A stretch of 64,000 nt of DNA from Dermanyssus gallinae (lineage: Eukaryota > Arthropoda > Arachnida > Mesostigmata > Dermanyssidae), in NCBI GenBank assembly GCA_003439945.1, contig QVRM01002067.1:372001-436000 (forward strand), written 5' to 3'. How positions within the stretch are numbered: the first letter of the stretch is position 1; each line of letters begins with the position of its first letter. This document shows positions 12,034 to 43,554 of this stretch, piece after piece. A program made the translations under genes and the position numbers. The notes below the pieces were generated by a model. It was not told where the DNA came from, did not search any database, and worked only from the letters and a program-made list of their open reading frames with translations.

Positions 12034-13650
12034 TTGTGCACCAGTACGCGAAGTTGCCGAGTTGAAGATGGAGTTCAGTATCTCGAAGTTATTCTAAGCT
12101 TTCTGACAAGCCGGTTACGTCTCACACGCAGCTGCACTAAGCTGGTGGGACTTACGCGGAGTCGCCACGATGCCATCAATGACATACTCGGGCGCGCTTT
12201 CACACAAGCCGGCCACCGTGTTCAGGTGGACTGCAGAGGGACAACAGGCGTCGACCGGATGGCCTTATGAGCCGGGACTAGGACCGTTAGGACCACTGTC
12301 TCCGACACGTACGCCCTCGGCTATCGTGCACTAGCCAGCGCGAGTGTCGGTCACATTATTCATCAACGGGAGATGCACAAACGGCGTCTATAGGCGCATC
12401 TTTTTAAGGATCACGTTGTTTCGGCGCTCGGTCTCGAGTCATCTGGCGTTTGAGGCAAGGATGCACTCAAACTGACAAAAGAGCTTGGAAACAAGCTCTT
12501 TGAGTCTACAGCGAAGCCAAGATCAACCGTGTTCCTCCGACAGAGGGCGTCATTGGAACTACAAAGAGGCAGTGCCAAGATGATGTTAAGTGGTCATCAC
12601 ACATCGGCATTAAGTCGCCGATGTGCTATGTAAGGGTCGTTCCCGTATAGTGTAGTGTCAGACCCAAATACGGGAAAGAGTTGACAAACTCTAGCGGTTG
12701 GCCACAACAGGGTATTACGTCTGCTGCAGCCAATCGACCCTTTACGGCAAAACTTAATGGCTTCGTCTTACGCGAATTTATTTGTCGGCCCTTACGGTGA
12801 AGGTAACTTTCTACGTCGGCGAATGGCACCGCGGTTCCGGTGGGCCACTACTATGTCATCCGCATACATAACGACGACGGCGTTTCTAAGCTCCTTCCGC
12901 ACATGGCGGGCCATGCAATGAACAAAGAGAAGGCCAGACAATTGAGAGGGTACCCTTGAGAAGGTCGTCTTCAGCAAAAAAGCTGCTGAGGAAAAGAACC
13001 TCCCACCCCAACACCCGTTCAACTTCCGACTGGAGTACGTGGATCGCGTCCTGTGTACCTCGACCCTTCCCGAATCCGAATTGCTCCGGAGGTAGGGCCT
13101 TTTCCACAGTTAAAAGCACACTCGAGATAATCAACTTAGTGAAGATTTTTTAAGAGTGCGTTCTGACGCGATACCCCGGTAGAGAATTGAATCGTCTACG
13201 TTGTCCCCGTATCTGCCCTTGAATAGCAGAGTAAGCCTGGCTTCGTGCCAAACCTGGGGTATGTGTCCCCCGCTAAGTATCTGATTAAACAGATTAGACA
13301 GCTCCCCTCGCAACACAACTGTTGAAAAGAGACTGGCATATGCCACACGAGATGTCCTGCCGAAGGTGTTAATTCCTGGCAAGATCTGGCTCGAATGCCT
13401 TGTTGTTTCATAAATGAGCAAAGGCAATATTGACTTTGGGTTCGTAAGAGGTTTATCAAAAGCATCAGCGAAGAGTCTCTCGGGGGCGCAGAGCTCGTGC
13501 GAGGTAAGAGTCTCGACAGGTACTTCACATCTCCGTGGGTGACGGCTGCTTGAAAATGTCCCAGGAGTTCTTCATAAGACAGCCTGTAAAGTTGTAAGGC
13601 CGTTGTCTTATGAGGTAAGGCTGCCTTTTCGCTTTTAGTGTACAAAGGCG
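12034..13650 (-). pseudogene. Non-LTR reverse transcriptase remnant
   Basis: Reading the minus strand from 13650 down, three frames together give a non-LTR RT: HIPQVWHEARLTLLFKG and YRGIA (RT fingers, about 13270-13150), PPEQFGFGKGRGTQDAI (about 13085-13030), the catalytic VMYADDIVV (about 12870-12845), and FAVKGRL...FPYLGLTLHY after the palm (about 12750-12650). Frameshifts and stops separate these blocks. The clade is not clear from motifs alone. A related fragment lies in protease intron 2 near 52440-52560. Confidence 0.8.
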
Positions 13651-13654
13651 TTCC

Positions 13655-14815
13655 TGTTTGTTGGCAAATTATTGCTTTTAGAGTTTTGAAACTTTCAATA
13701 ATGTTTTCATGTGATTGAGTAGTTAGCCGCCGCAGCTATGTCATAAGACGATTGCTAGAGCGCTCTCAGTAGAACGTGCCTCACCGCGTAGCGATCTCTA
13801 TTATACACGGAGAGTATCACATATTTAGTGGTAATTTTGGAGCTGAGTTTAGAAGGATGCTGGTGGTCTCGGTGCCTTATCAAGGAAAGCGTGTCGCAGC
13901 CAATGAGGGTTTATCCGAGCAGGCAGCGAAATAACCATGTTGTTATCCAGGGGCTTTCATACGCCGGTGCGTCGTTTAATAAACCTAATCGATCGAAGTT
14001 AGGACGTTTGACTAGGATATACAGTACACGAGTTGCACAATAAGTGTAGGAGCGCGGATTTTCACAAGCTGAATAGAAAATGCCTGCGTAAATTCTGCGA
14101 AGATGAGTGCATTGTATGCCACTTCGTAAAGTCTGCGAGAACTTGCTGCATATAGTACACAAGGTTGAAATGATAAAACACTTTCAATGTAGTCTAGCTT
14201 TAAACAAATAATAAAAATATGTCCTTATGACAGGAATGCTAGAGTGCATTATCAATAAATTGGAAACTATATGTATTATTTTATTTAAGCTTATTGCCGT
14301 TTTTTCTTAAATTTTTTTGGGTAGATAGTTAAAATATGATTTAGAAAAAATCATGACGGAGTCTGATCTCGGTGAAACTGTTAATATATCATGTTCCGTT
14401 TATGGTGCAGTTATATACGTTTTCAATGGAATTGCATATTACGTTCATTACGTTCATAATGAGAAGAAAGCGGCAATCCAATTCCTCTCCATCCCTTATC
14501 GAAGCTTTTAGCTTAAATCGAGCGGAATTGCTAGAACCGGTCGGGTTTCGCCGTTACAAGTGTATGCCAACGTCGGGGCAGAACAGCACTGCTCGTCCTA
14601 GGTGAAGCTCGAAAGCTGAACAGCCTCATCAGACACTCTCTAGTGGTGATGGCGGTCGTACTGGTGACAGTAATATCGAGATCGGAGTATGCCAGGTCAG
14701 AGAGCGTTCAATAGGTCAGCTAGCGAACATATATATATACGTGTTTGCTTAATGGCTGGGTACAGCAGATCGGCAGCAATAAAAGACCTGCCTCCCTACG
14801 ACGACTAGCCGGCAA
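13655..14815. other. No gene recognised
   Basis: AT-rich sequence without a supportable exon or element. Confidence 0.5.
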
Positions 14816-14819
14816 GCAC

Positions 14820-15300
14820 ACCTCAGTATAGAGCGGCACCGACTACGGCAGCAGCGGCAGCAGCAAAAGCAGTAGGCGCCTTCGGAGCGCTCAAACCGCC
14901 GTCGAGCCGCGCCGATGGGCCGAGGAGGTATGCTGCTATACTACTAATAATAATCACCACCACCATCATCATCATAACAATGATAATAATAACTACAGTA
15001 GTACTATTACTACTGCAGCAGCAGCAGCAGCGGGAACCACTTAGGCTATTCTCGCGCGCCAGGCAATCCCACGGCTGTGGAAACAGCCAGAGCCAGCCGG
15101 CTGGCAAATCGCTTTGACAATGTAATTTGTTAGTAAAACACCACTGTTGGCATTGGCATCAGCGGCGGCGCCCCCTTCCCTCATCATAGTCGCGTTGCGT
15201 ACGTATGATGATGGCTACTATTATGATTATGAGAATGATGGTGATGATGATGGCGATGTTGATGGTGATGAAGGTGGCGATGCTGATGCCACTGGTGATT
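14820..15300. repeat. GCA/AAT/GAT triplet-rich region
   Basis: Clusters of GCA (14848-14870 and 15015-15031), AAT/CAT (14940-15010) and GAT/GGT (15205-15300) triplets. Open frames consist of Asp, Ala or Ile runs and are not counted as genes. Confidence 0.7.
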
Positions 15301-15751
15301 GTGCCCATTCCAGGATAGGCAGATGGGCCAGTAGGCATAATATTCGGCGGTCCTACCAGCCGTTAGAGGCGAGGATCTAGACCCGCTTCCTCGCTATTCC
15401 CCACCCACTTGCCCCTCGCCCCATACCTCCTATGAAATAGGAGGTGAGGCGGCAGAGGAAAGCGCGGAATCAATTGTTCGGAACGCTATCCTTGTCGGCT
15501 TTATTGCCATTTTCGCTGGCTATAGCAGCACCAGCCGCATTGGGCGCAGATGTAATAGTAGAAGCTGTGGTTGTAGCTCTATAGTCGCATAGTATCGATA
15601 AGAGAAAGTGTCGTTAGGGATCATGGCTTGTCATCAGCCTATACTGCCTCCCAACTGCCCCTGTGCGCCGAGACTGGCCGAATACGATAGGTTACGCTTA
15701 GCTCCGTTGAAGAATCAAACTTTATCGGCCATGCAAAGACGTTAAATCCTG

Positions 15752-18890
<3,139 letters not shown>

Positions 18891-18899
18891 GTAGTTCTG

Positions 18900-20780
18900 C
18901 TTATAATATGCTCCAGGTAGCGCGCAATCAAGGCGCTGAAATCTGTCTATTGTCCGAACCAAATGCAGCAATCACCAGGCGGAAGAACGACAGGATATCC
19001 CATGCAGAGACAGACACCGTAATGTGGTAGACGGATTCCAAACAGAGCTTGGCAGTAAGGGGCAGTGGGACAGGTCAAGAGTTCACTTGGGTTAAAGTAG
19101 ATGAAATGGCAGTTTGCTACAGCTTCTATTTCTCAATCAATAAAGACTTAAGGTAATTTGAAGGGTTCCTAAAAAACTCGCCGAGAGCGCGAGCGGCCAA
19201 GGGGGCAAGGAACTTAATATCACCGGAGACTTCAATGCCGCCCGCACGGCATGGAGGAGCCGTCACACATCAGAGAGGGCACTTTTCTATAAGAAGATCT
19301 ACAGATATCTGAGAGGCGCCAACTAGTACTTAATGATGGAGTGACTGCTACATTTTCATAAGTTTTTTTTTTCACAGTCACACTTTTATAGGCCTAGCGC
19401 TGGTCAGCGTTTCTGTGTTTTGGCTGAATTGGATGAGGGGTGTAACCGGTTTACGGAAAGCCAAGTAAACGGAAATGAGCTCTCTGCCATGCTTAATGCG
19501 GTATGCGAGAGAGCGATCTTTCCGCGTTGAAGCCAAGGCCGCTCCCACATAAGTACTGGTGGAGTCAAGCAATAAGGAATTCTTCGTTTCCCTGGAGGGT
19601 ATTTTGGAGGTGACACTAGAAGAGATCAGACGGGCTGTAAAATGGCTGGCGCCTGGAAAGGCCCCGACGACGTACCCCTGGGGTGGCCAAGCTATCTGTT
19701 AAGCGGTGGCCAAAATTCTTCCAGGCTCTGACTAATGGACTGCTTCGAGAAGGGAGGTTTCTCAGGCTAAAGAAAGAGGTACGTTTTGTACTAAACCCTA
19801 AACTCGGAAACAAGACAGGCTCCTTGGCTTATAGGCTCATCTGCCTCCTCTACACCTTAAAGAAGATCCTGGAAATCGTTCTAGCCAACAGTTTGAACGA
19901 AGAAATCAAAACCAAAAAGTGTTCTCAGACACTTAGTACGGTTTCCGGGAAGGGAAATTTACCCTTGATGGGGTCCTGAAACGGGCAGGCCGGGAGACAG
20001 CAAAGACTCCCAAAACGAGGGAACCTGTGCTTCTAATCCTCTTAAATGTTAAAGATGCCTTCAACACGATGAACTGGAAAGTGGTACATGCCCTGACAAG
20101 AAAAGCAATACCTACGCACCTCTGCCGAGTGATTTAGTCCTACCTGGATGCACCAAATCTGGTTGCAAAGGAGCGAAAATACAGGGTTACTGCCGGGGCC
20201 CTACAGGGTTTGATTCTAGGACCCGTCCTCTAGAACATGGCTTACGATGAGGTGCTGAACATCAACAACTACCTAAAAGGGGCCAAGGTCCTGGCCCACG
20301 CAGATGACGTGGCCCTAATAGTCACGGCGCAGACCGAAGCGGCCTTTCAGAAGACAGCTTTTTTTGCTTAAACTTAATCGATGGTGACAGCGTGGATGAA
20401 CCGCAATCATCTGAAGCTTGCACCGCATAAGACCAAGGCGCTGTATCTGACGGCCCGGAAGAGGACAAAGGGTGTCTACCTTATAGTGGCGGGTCTCTAA
20501 ATAGAAATTAGGAAAAAGGCAAAGTACCTTGGGGTGACTCTCGACTTTACCGGAACGGCACATGTAAAACACGTTGCGGCAAAGGCCCAGCGGACCGCCT
20601 TAAACCTGGCACAGAATATGCAAAGGATTAAGGGTGTATCAGGGGAGAACCGACGGCTACTAGCTTTAGTTGCCGAGTTATTGACTCTCTACACGGCGCC
20701 CATCTGGGCGGATAAGGCACCACGGACGAAAAATAAGAGACCACTAAGGTTGACCACGGCCCCGACTAGCAATCGGAGCT
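18900..20780 (+). pseudogene. APE-type non-LTR retrotransposon remnant (R1-like)
   Basis: Degenerate frames in order show an apurinic-type endonuclease end (GDFNA followed by AWRSRHTSERALFYKK near 19225-19320), then a linker and an RT. RT blocks are EEIRRAVKWLAPGKAP (about 19620-19670), AYRLICLLYTLKKILEIVLA (about 19828-19890), LNVKDAFNTMNWK (motif A, about 20045-20080), AGALQGLILGPVL (motif B), HADDVALIV (motif C, about 20299-20325) and KYLGVTLDFTG (about 20522-20550). Many stops and frameshifts make it dead. The order APE then RT separates it from the RLE elements elsewhere in the window. The R1 grouping is an inference from motif flavour. Confidence 0.8.
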
Positions 20781-20939
20781 GAAGGAGTTGAGAGGGGAAG
20801 TGCAGGCAAGCCCTCAAGCTTTCGACGCACGCCTTCAGGACGGTGTGTATCTTGGCATTAGCCCCCTATCGAAATGCATGTAAATATGCAGAAAGATAGA
20901 CGAAGACATAGTTGAATTAAAGAGAAATAGCAGGAAAGC

Positions 20940-21096
20940 CTCTTTCATGGCTTCGAATAAATGCCAAATATTACCGAGCCTGGGAGGGTAGAGAGGAATC
21001 CGGGTTTAATCGGTTTTTGAGCCTCGCACTAGTCACGCAGGCTGCTAGTGATGCACGTGCTATCTGCATCGTTAAAACCTTCCAGAAAAAAAAATA
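20940..21096 (+). mobile_element. Retroposon 3' end with poly(A)
   Basis: The block TACCGAGCCTGGGAGGGT...AATCCGGGTTTAATCGG...GTCACGCAGGCTGCTAGT followed by an A-run is shared with 43387-43538. It may be the 3' UTR of the R1-like element just upstream or an independent short retroposon. Confidence 0.7.
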
Positions 21097-21491
21097 TTAA
21101 AAAGCTTCATATAAAAATTGTAATCAATAAATATAAAACAACGAAATAGGATATTAGATATAAGACTAGCTTGTCGGATAAGTTGTGTAATATGAGTGCT
21201 AAAATTCAGTTCCGGTAACATTATAACCTTGAGGTCTCTAATGCTACTTAAAATGGGGACAGCCTCCCCATTCAGCATGCAGTTATGGATCCCCTTTAAA
21301 CACAATGCTGCACATTTCGACAATGATAGAAGCATTTCGTTATCCGCACACCATTTTGAAATTGCCTCAGTTGCAATCTGTAGTATTTGTTTTTCGCTAG
21401 CAGTGTTGGAAGGTCCGTGTAATTTCACATCGTCAGAATACAACTTATGAGTTATCGGTTCGAGGGTAACGTTTTTAAGATCTAAAATCAA
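21072..21491 (-). pseudogene. Non-LTR reverse transcriptase fragment (CR1/Jockey-like)
   Basis: A 139-codon open frame encodes the RT catalytic region: LYSDDVKLHG (a YxDD box), then an alpha-helical stretch ending in ISKWCADNEMLLSLSKCAAL and IRDLKVIML, typical of the palm to thumb transition in CR1/Jockey-group elements. It lacks the fingers and endonuclease and stops in AT-rich sequence. Confidence 0.8.
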
Positions 21492-21499
21492 TATGCAAA

Positions 21500-23420
21500 C
21501 TAAAGTGAGCCGAGCCCTGAATCTCAGACAGAGAGAAAAGGATTAATCAATCCCTGCATCGGCATTTTGCTCTATAATTTTCTACGTTTTTATATAACAA
21601 TGCTTAAGGACTGTCAAGTCGGGACTCCTGAGCAGATGGTGCAATGTATACTCGTACGTGTTAGGATGACGTCATCTGTTTGAAGTGCGGCGATAACTTG
21701 CGATGCTTTGTTAAAAACGATACGAGGTCTCAAATGAAAACGACAGGCGAAAATCTGTCAAGGGTATCTCGTTGCGGTGTTCTGATACTTTGCAGGCCTC
21801 GCGTGCTCTCTTAATCTAACATCTCGTTACATTCTTCTATGCATATTTCGCTCTTTAGTGTCGTACTTTGTTTGTTTGAACCGACTCGGAAATCCTAGCA
21901 CAATGCCAATACACAGATTCTTTATATTCCAGCTGGATTGTATTAAATGTCGGCTCCACAAGAACATAACAAATTTGAACCCAATAATCGTATACATCCG
22001 GGCTAGCACTTTTCCTCCATAGGTGCCCCTGAATAGCCATTGTGAACCCTTCGAAAATAAGAAGGTCGAGTGCTTCACGCCGTCGCGTGTAGCACACAGT
22101 CGTGCTAGGGAGGCCGTTGCTGTATAATAATTATAGTGTGCATAGCATTAAATGGTTCTGACTCACTTTAAGTAAGTATTTAGATCAACCGCTCATTAGG
22201 GCACCCAAGAAAGGAGGCCACGATCAAGAGATCTAAATTGAGCTCGGTCACTAGTCTATGGATCTGTACTGTTTTCGCTACGCGATGAGCAAACACAAAA
22301 ATAAAAACGAACAGTGTATTGCCTCACTCTCTGAGCGAGAATATTAGAGAATATTTCGTGTATGAGACGAATTGCTCTGAGTGGTATGGTATACGTTTAA
22401 CCTCAGGTTTGCGCTACGGTGCATCTTTATCCCGCCAACCTAAATCTTCTGGATTGTATCATAAATCCGAAATTAGGAATCAACACATTTGTTGTGCCTG
22501 TCATTCATTGCAACCCCGGTAGTCGAGCCAGTTGTTTTTCGTTCAAATATGAGGCGTCTGTCCAGTTTCGGCTACCGGAGCATAGAATCAAATGTAATAT
22601 TCATGATTTGGAGGTTAGTGCGATTTTTCTTCTAAAGCCGAAGTATGATCTAAATATATTTCCGGCTGGTCATGAAATCAGGCCCAAAATTGCTTTTGCG
22701 TTAACTTTACAGAAAAAGAACCAAAATATCGAATATGAGTCATGTTGCATGTAACGGCACTAGGCTTACAATAGAGATTTAAATATCTTGGTGGAGAGCG
22801 GGATACTAAGCTCACTCTTTAAAATGAAAGATATATTGATATGTATAGACCTTTACTTAATATTTTGATCGTCATGACTAATGACCTTATAATATATTAT
22901 TTATTTTAAGGCTAGTCGTATTCAGTACTATTGCAAGGTGAGCATGCGAGCAAACAACATAATAAAATATGATCGCAATTTTTGTTCGATCATTCCCAGC
23001 ATAGACCAGATATGGGTGCGCATACATAGCGTTTTACGATAACTTCTTGGAGGTTATATAAATATACTCATGCCGGTCTCAAAGCACAATATTTTAATAT
23101 TTGTATACAATTGTTTAGAAAAACGCATCATAAAAGAAACAAAATGTTTCTGTGCAAAAGCAAAATAAGCGTATATTGAGACAATTGCACTGAGTTGTAA
23201 TTAAACGCTCCATGGGTTACAAAACAAAGTATCGTCGGAGCCTTCGTGAGGCATTAATAGTATTTATACCTTATTTATATAAGTATGACACTAATTCACT
23301 ATTATATTTACTCAAGTGGATCCTCATGAAAATGAAGACCATGCGAGTAATATTTTTTCATTTGTGTTTATTAGAGGGTTTGTTGCACAAACGATTTTCT
23401 TCGAGCAACATCATACTGCC

Positions 23421-23473
<53 letters not shown>

Positions 23474-24640
23474 CTGGTGTGCGTATTATTTTTTCTTTCT
23501 AAGTTTAGGCACACAATTTCAAAATGATGTGCGTCCTTACTTGCACAAGAAAGCTCAACAGTCATTTGCAGGGCTTACCAGATATACTGTGTGCTTTGGA
23601 AAGTGTATTTTCTACTACGATTGAATGAAAAATATTTCATAATCATGATAAAAAAGCAGATTCTTTATGTCACGCGAAGTAAATGATAGCATCGTCAAGA
23701 GATAACGTGACAGTGCCAACTTTTTTACAACTTAGCTATTTTCCACGTTTTTTGTCATGGAAACGTATTGCAGTTAGGGATATGGTTAGGAATACGGTGC
23801 TGAGAATAACAAAGTTGGCGGAATATTTACTCTATCGTTTTGAAGCAGTGACTGACTGTGAGGAGTGGCAGATACGTCTAGTACGCGACGGGCATCAATT
23901 CAGTGAATATTTCACACTTTTCGCCAGATTTGTTCAATGGCTTCTGGGAAGCTTTAGCGAGCTACGGTCGTCGAGAAAATCTACCAATATTATGTAAAGA
24001 AGTCATTAGCTAACTGATTACGACTCACGTTTCAAGAAAACAGTCCGTCTACATACAGTTTTGTGTTGAAGGCTCAAAGATACGGCGATATGTTGGGCTA
24101 CCTCAGCTGTCCCACTACGGCAGTACGTCTACGAACTCAGATCACGAGAACGGTCTGTCCCCTATCAAAGTTTAATTAACAGACAAAACATAGTACTGTA
24201 CACCCGCATTTACTTTATAAATACAAAACAGTGAGTGTTGTCGATTTCGACGTATGACGTTGTTTTATCAGGAGTAGTCTAGTTGAGAGAACATTACTAT
24301 AGTTGTGGCTTCAATTTAGGAAAAAGTAAAACACACGTTTAAATGTTATAGCTTACAGTTTATGTTTGTCTTATTTGCCGTGATTAAACGCTGCTCGTCA
24401 TAACACGACCGTACATTTGTAGGTCGCTCCGCTGTTGGTTCCGCTGTATTCACACCCTTTACAGCCAGTTGCGATTGAAGGCATTATTCGGCCTGTTGCC
24501 CGAGTTTGATCTGCGAGGTACACGTGAGCCGTGAGACGAACTAATATGGCTTGTCTGTTTCGATACGTGAATCGACTTTTCCACTGAAACTTAATCACGC
24601 CAGTACAAAATAAACACTTGTTAACATGTGCGCATTTATA
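21500..24640. other. No gene recognised; (TA)n at 23423-23468
   Basis: AT-rich DNA. Open frames at 22419-22754 and 23683-23997 are about 100 codons long but lack splice context, composition bias or recognisable domains, so they are not called. Confidence 0.5.
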
Positions 24641-24642
24641 AA

Positions 24643-24858
24643 AGATAACATTAATGCTATCGAGCCCGGTGGCGTGGTGCATTCCGCCTGCGCCTCGCGA
24701 CCAGAGGAGATACATAAATGCGCGAGTTCGAGCCCCACCGTTGCGCATTTGTATTTATGGGAGCCCGCCTATGAAGCATTGCAAAAAGCAGTCCCGTAGA
24801 CGTTAAATCTTGGCTGAGGTTCAGCCCGAAAAGTATTTTTTAGATAACATTAATGCTA
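24643..24858 (+). mobile_element. tRNA-like SINE with 17-bp target duplications
   Basis: AGATAACATTAATGCTA occurs at 24643-24659 and again at 24842-24858, bracketing a roughly 182-bp body. The body has a pol III-type layout. An A-box-like GGTGGCGTGGTGC lies near its start, and a clear B box, GAGTTCGAGCC, at 24724-24734. It ends GAAAAGTATTTTT. Related copies lie at 51630-51800 and 63018-63105 in the protease introns. The perfect duplications show it was inserted by retroposition relatively recently. Confidence 0.85.
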
Positions 24859-25195
24859 CAGCTTGATTCAAATCGCGTTGCCCTATATGGTTCCCTTTAT
24901 ATTGTCAGGTGGTTTATTCACGAGGCCCGTGCAGAAAACGCTTCGCCTTAAAGCGAATATCAATGTGCACATCCTAACTTGTCTTATATATATATATATT
25001 GTGCGGTATTACGAGTCCCCAATATGCAATGCTACGGAAGCTTGGAGAAGAATAACACTTATAAGTTTTTCCTATAAGATATTCTCGGGGATAATATCAG
25101 ATAGAGCAGAGTGGGAAAAGCAATTCGAGCGGCAGCAGCAATTACGAACCCGCAAATGTTGTAAATACATACCGCGTCCGCCCTTTTCAAAATTA

Positions 25196-25787
25196 AAATA
25201 GAACCAAGAGCAACAGTTGGTATATAACTTATATGGGAAAAATTGGAAGAAGCAGATCTGCAGTTACTAGATAGAGCCAGATTTTTCTTTATGAAACGGG
25301 TTTTGGGGTTAGCCAATTCTTGTAGGAATAGATAGTACATATCTTAGAGGAAGAGACTTTAACGACACAGGAACTGCAACTTTAATGGGGTTTACCTAGG
25401 ACGAGAGCGTTTGAGGCCTATACTTTGAAGTGGACGGAAAAATTGAAGGAAATCGATTTGTGGATATGTACTACGGTAGCGATGACAATCACGGCCTGGT
25501 GAGCAGCCGGATATAAGAGCAGACATTTAACTACGGCGTTTGCAGCTCACGGGTTTCATCACATGTTATGCAGCACGAAAGAATTCCACGACCCTCAGGC
25601 CCTCACAGACCTGCAGGCGCACAAGGCGCTCTAGCCAGTGCAATAGATAATACCACGCCGCAGCATGTCGAGGAGTTCAGTCAATAGCTGAACTAGCAAG
25701 ATGAGAGAAGACCCAGTAACGTGAAGGAAGTACTAGTTGTGTCTGATGTATATGTTTAGAATTTTACCCAACCTGGTGTTAATAAAC
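25196..25787 (+). pseudogene. Decayed LINE 3' region
   Basis: Broken frames include LLDRARFFFMKRVLGL, the kind of block found after the RT thumb in several non-LTR clades, then a stop-riddled C-terminus. The sequence runs into (AAT)n. Family assignment is weak. Confidence 0.45.

Positions 25788-25874
<87 letters not shown>
25788..25874. repeat. (AAT)n microsatellite
   Basis: About 29 AAT units, possibly a retroelement tail. Confidence 0.95.
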
Positions 25875-25875
<1 letters not shown>

Positions 25876-26081
25876 TGCTATGAGCATTATATTTAGACAA
25901 TTTCCCAACAACAATATCAATGCAGCTGTAAGGCGCAGTATACCATTTGCGCACTTGGCAGCGATGTGGAAATGTTTATCATATTATTATTTTATTATTG
26001 CAAAATGGGCTTATTAAAGAGCTAACGACTTGTAACACAGCTACCTAGCAGGCGTGAATGATGACGGTGACGGAGCTCTTG

Positions 26082-26087
26082 TTTAAT
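26082..26087 (-). terminator. Candidate poly(A) signal ATTAAA
   Basis: An ATTAAA hexamer lies about 37 nt beyond the TAA that would end the micro-exon gene if its last exon reads through the 26146 donor. It fits a terminal exon, but the weak downstream context leaves this open. Confidence 0.3.
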
Positions 26088-26123
26088 AATGACTAAATTT
26101 AGTGGCTTTCGGCACAATAGTAG

Positions 26124-41566
<15,443 letters not shown>

Positions 41567-41623
41567 TGCGGATCGGCGGACACGCGTCTTGGACGTCGGC
41601 GGCGATTAACAGCACTTATCCCC

Positions 41624-41632
41624 TATATAATA
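41624..41632 (-). promoter_or_regulatory. TATA box of the micro-exon gene
   Basis: TATTATATAGGGG on the minus strand, about 58 bp upstream of the exon 1 ATG. This spacing leaves a 5' UTR of roughly 30 nt. Confidence 0.6.
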
Positions 41633-41639
41633 CCGTAAT

Positions 41640-42194
41640 GAACGCAAGCCAGGCGCTGACTGGTTGACCCTCGAAGAGCCAGGTCCGAACACGGCCGCGT
41701 AGGCCAGCTAACGTTTCGACACCGACGCCAGACGGAAGATCGGTGGTATTTGATGCACGTTTTCTATTAGGTTAATGCTAGTTATAGGTAGCTGGTGAAC
41801 ACATGAATGAATGCATGAATAAAGACACGACGTTGTCAGACAACGAGATGCAATTCCCACTCGTAGTTATGCGAGCTCGGGGAAGGGGGTGTTCCATGGG
41901 GTCGTTCTTTCTATCGTCCTGTTGGTTACGGATCATCGTAATTTTCGATTAGTATGCAGTTGACCGCAAAAGCTAGACGACAGTCGTGTAATATGGTGAA
42001 TGGAATTCGTGACTACGGTGCACGTTCGATCTTTGTTAAGCTAGTGTGACAGATTATCAAGGATGTAGCTACTGTTTATTACGAGCCATCTATAGGTATC
42101 ATTTAATTCGCAAGCTAATGTTTGTTTCTTTTCAAGCACCACTGGACTAAGTTTGTAGACACACAGCTTCTGAGAGACCAAGAGTAACAAAACG

Positions 42195-42242
<48 letters not shown>

Positions 42243-43367
42243 CCCACGAGTGATTCTATGCTAGGGAGAATATAATCATCACCTAGGTCCTCAACATAAC
42301 AAATATATCTAGATTGAATAACAGCAAATCAATTACTTAGTGATGACTCAAAAATTAGGCCCGACTTCTGGCTTCTTAGCACGTTAGGAAAACGCCTTTG
42401 AGTGACTTCTAACGCAACTAGACATACACACTTAGTTTGCTTTTCTAGCCTCCGCGGGAATAAATCGAAATTGTTATTGAATATTTTGCACTAGCTCGCT
42501 CTCAGCAGTGCTGCACATACCGCACCGTGTACCTTATATTAATCCAGTAACGCTATATGACAACATACGCATATTTAATGCAAATAACAGTGCAGTAAAC
42601 TATATTATATTCTAGCGGCATGTCACGAAATTTAAAGACCAAGGACACGTTCGAGTAAACAACCAAATACTTTATTCATCACTACCAGTTCACTACCTCA
42701 CTGTACTCGATCCGGTAAAACCTAGAGATAAAATAACACGCTGCTGATTATACAAGGTCATGAAACGGTCTCTGATTTATTAAGAGCCATGGAATACTCG
42801 CTTGTAAAAAGCAGAATGCAAGCATATATATATATATATCCATAAGGTTGGCAATCTGTCTAAGTAGTAGTTACTTTGTGTTGTTGCAACTGCCCTTGGT
42901 ATATATTCAATTAAAACGCAAAACGTTAGTTATTAGAAATTTCCTTTCGCACAAGGAGAGTACTTTCCGCGGTTGATGTACAACTTGTTACACAGCAGGA
43001 ATCTCCCCCGTAACTGTTTGCATTTCGCCAAATGCGTCGGAAATATTCAAGGGAATCTAGAAGACAACCTATAGAACAACACATTGCATATTACAGTGAT
43101 GGGCCAACAAGCCATATTTTTGAGCAGCGTTAAAGGGCACACGTACAATATATTGTTATTAATAGGTGGTTTGAACTGTAGATATAAAAGCAGAATATGC
43201 TGAGTGGAAGCTTGCTGTTTTGTTTTCCGGGCCAATTTATATTTGTCGTGTCATATTAAACATATTACAGGGACAGATTCTCATGCAGGTCCGTAAATAG
43301 CGAGCAAAGTTCCCTTAAGTCGCTCAACAGCGTTCAGACGACGAACCAAAGCCTGAAGAGAGCCCCC
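41640..43367. other. No gene recognised; (TA)n at 42197-42239
   Basis: AT-rich DNA upstream of the micro-exon gene. No exon or element could be supported. Confidence 0.5.
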
Positions 43368-43554
43368 AGAGTATCGACATAATTTCGATGTAATGCCAAA
43401 GTAATACCGAGCCTGGGGGGGTGGGGAGGAATCCGGGTTTAGTGGGTTTGCGAGTCTCACACTAGTCACGCAGGCTGCTAGTGGCGCATGTGCATCATGC
43501 ATTACCGAAACCTCCCAAAAAAAAAAAAAAAAAAAAAAGAGTATCGGCATAGTT
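43368..43554 (+). mobile_element. Short poly(A) retroposon with target duplications
   Basis: AGAGTATCGACATAATT (43368-43384) and AGAGTATCGGCATAGTT (43538-43554) flank a body of about 150 bp ending in 22 A residues. The body shares TACCGAGCCTGGG, AATCCGGGTTTA and GTCACGCAGGCTGCTAGT with 20940-21096. It is either a SINE-like element or the 5'-truncated 3' end of a LINE. Confidence 0.8.

Noticed and set aside
23683..23997. 104-codon forward frame
   Set aside because: No motif, no splice signals of quality, and no similarity to elements in the window.
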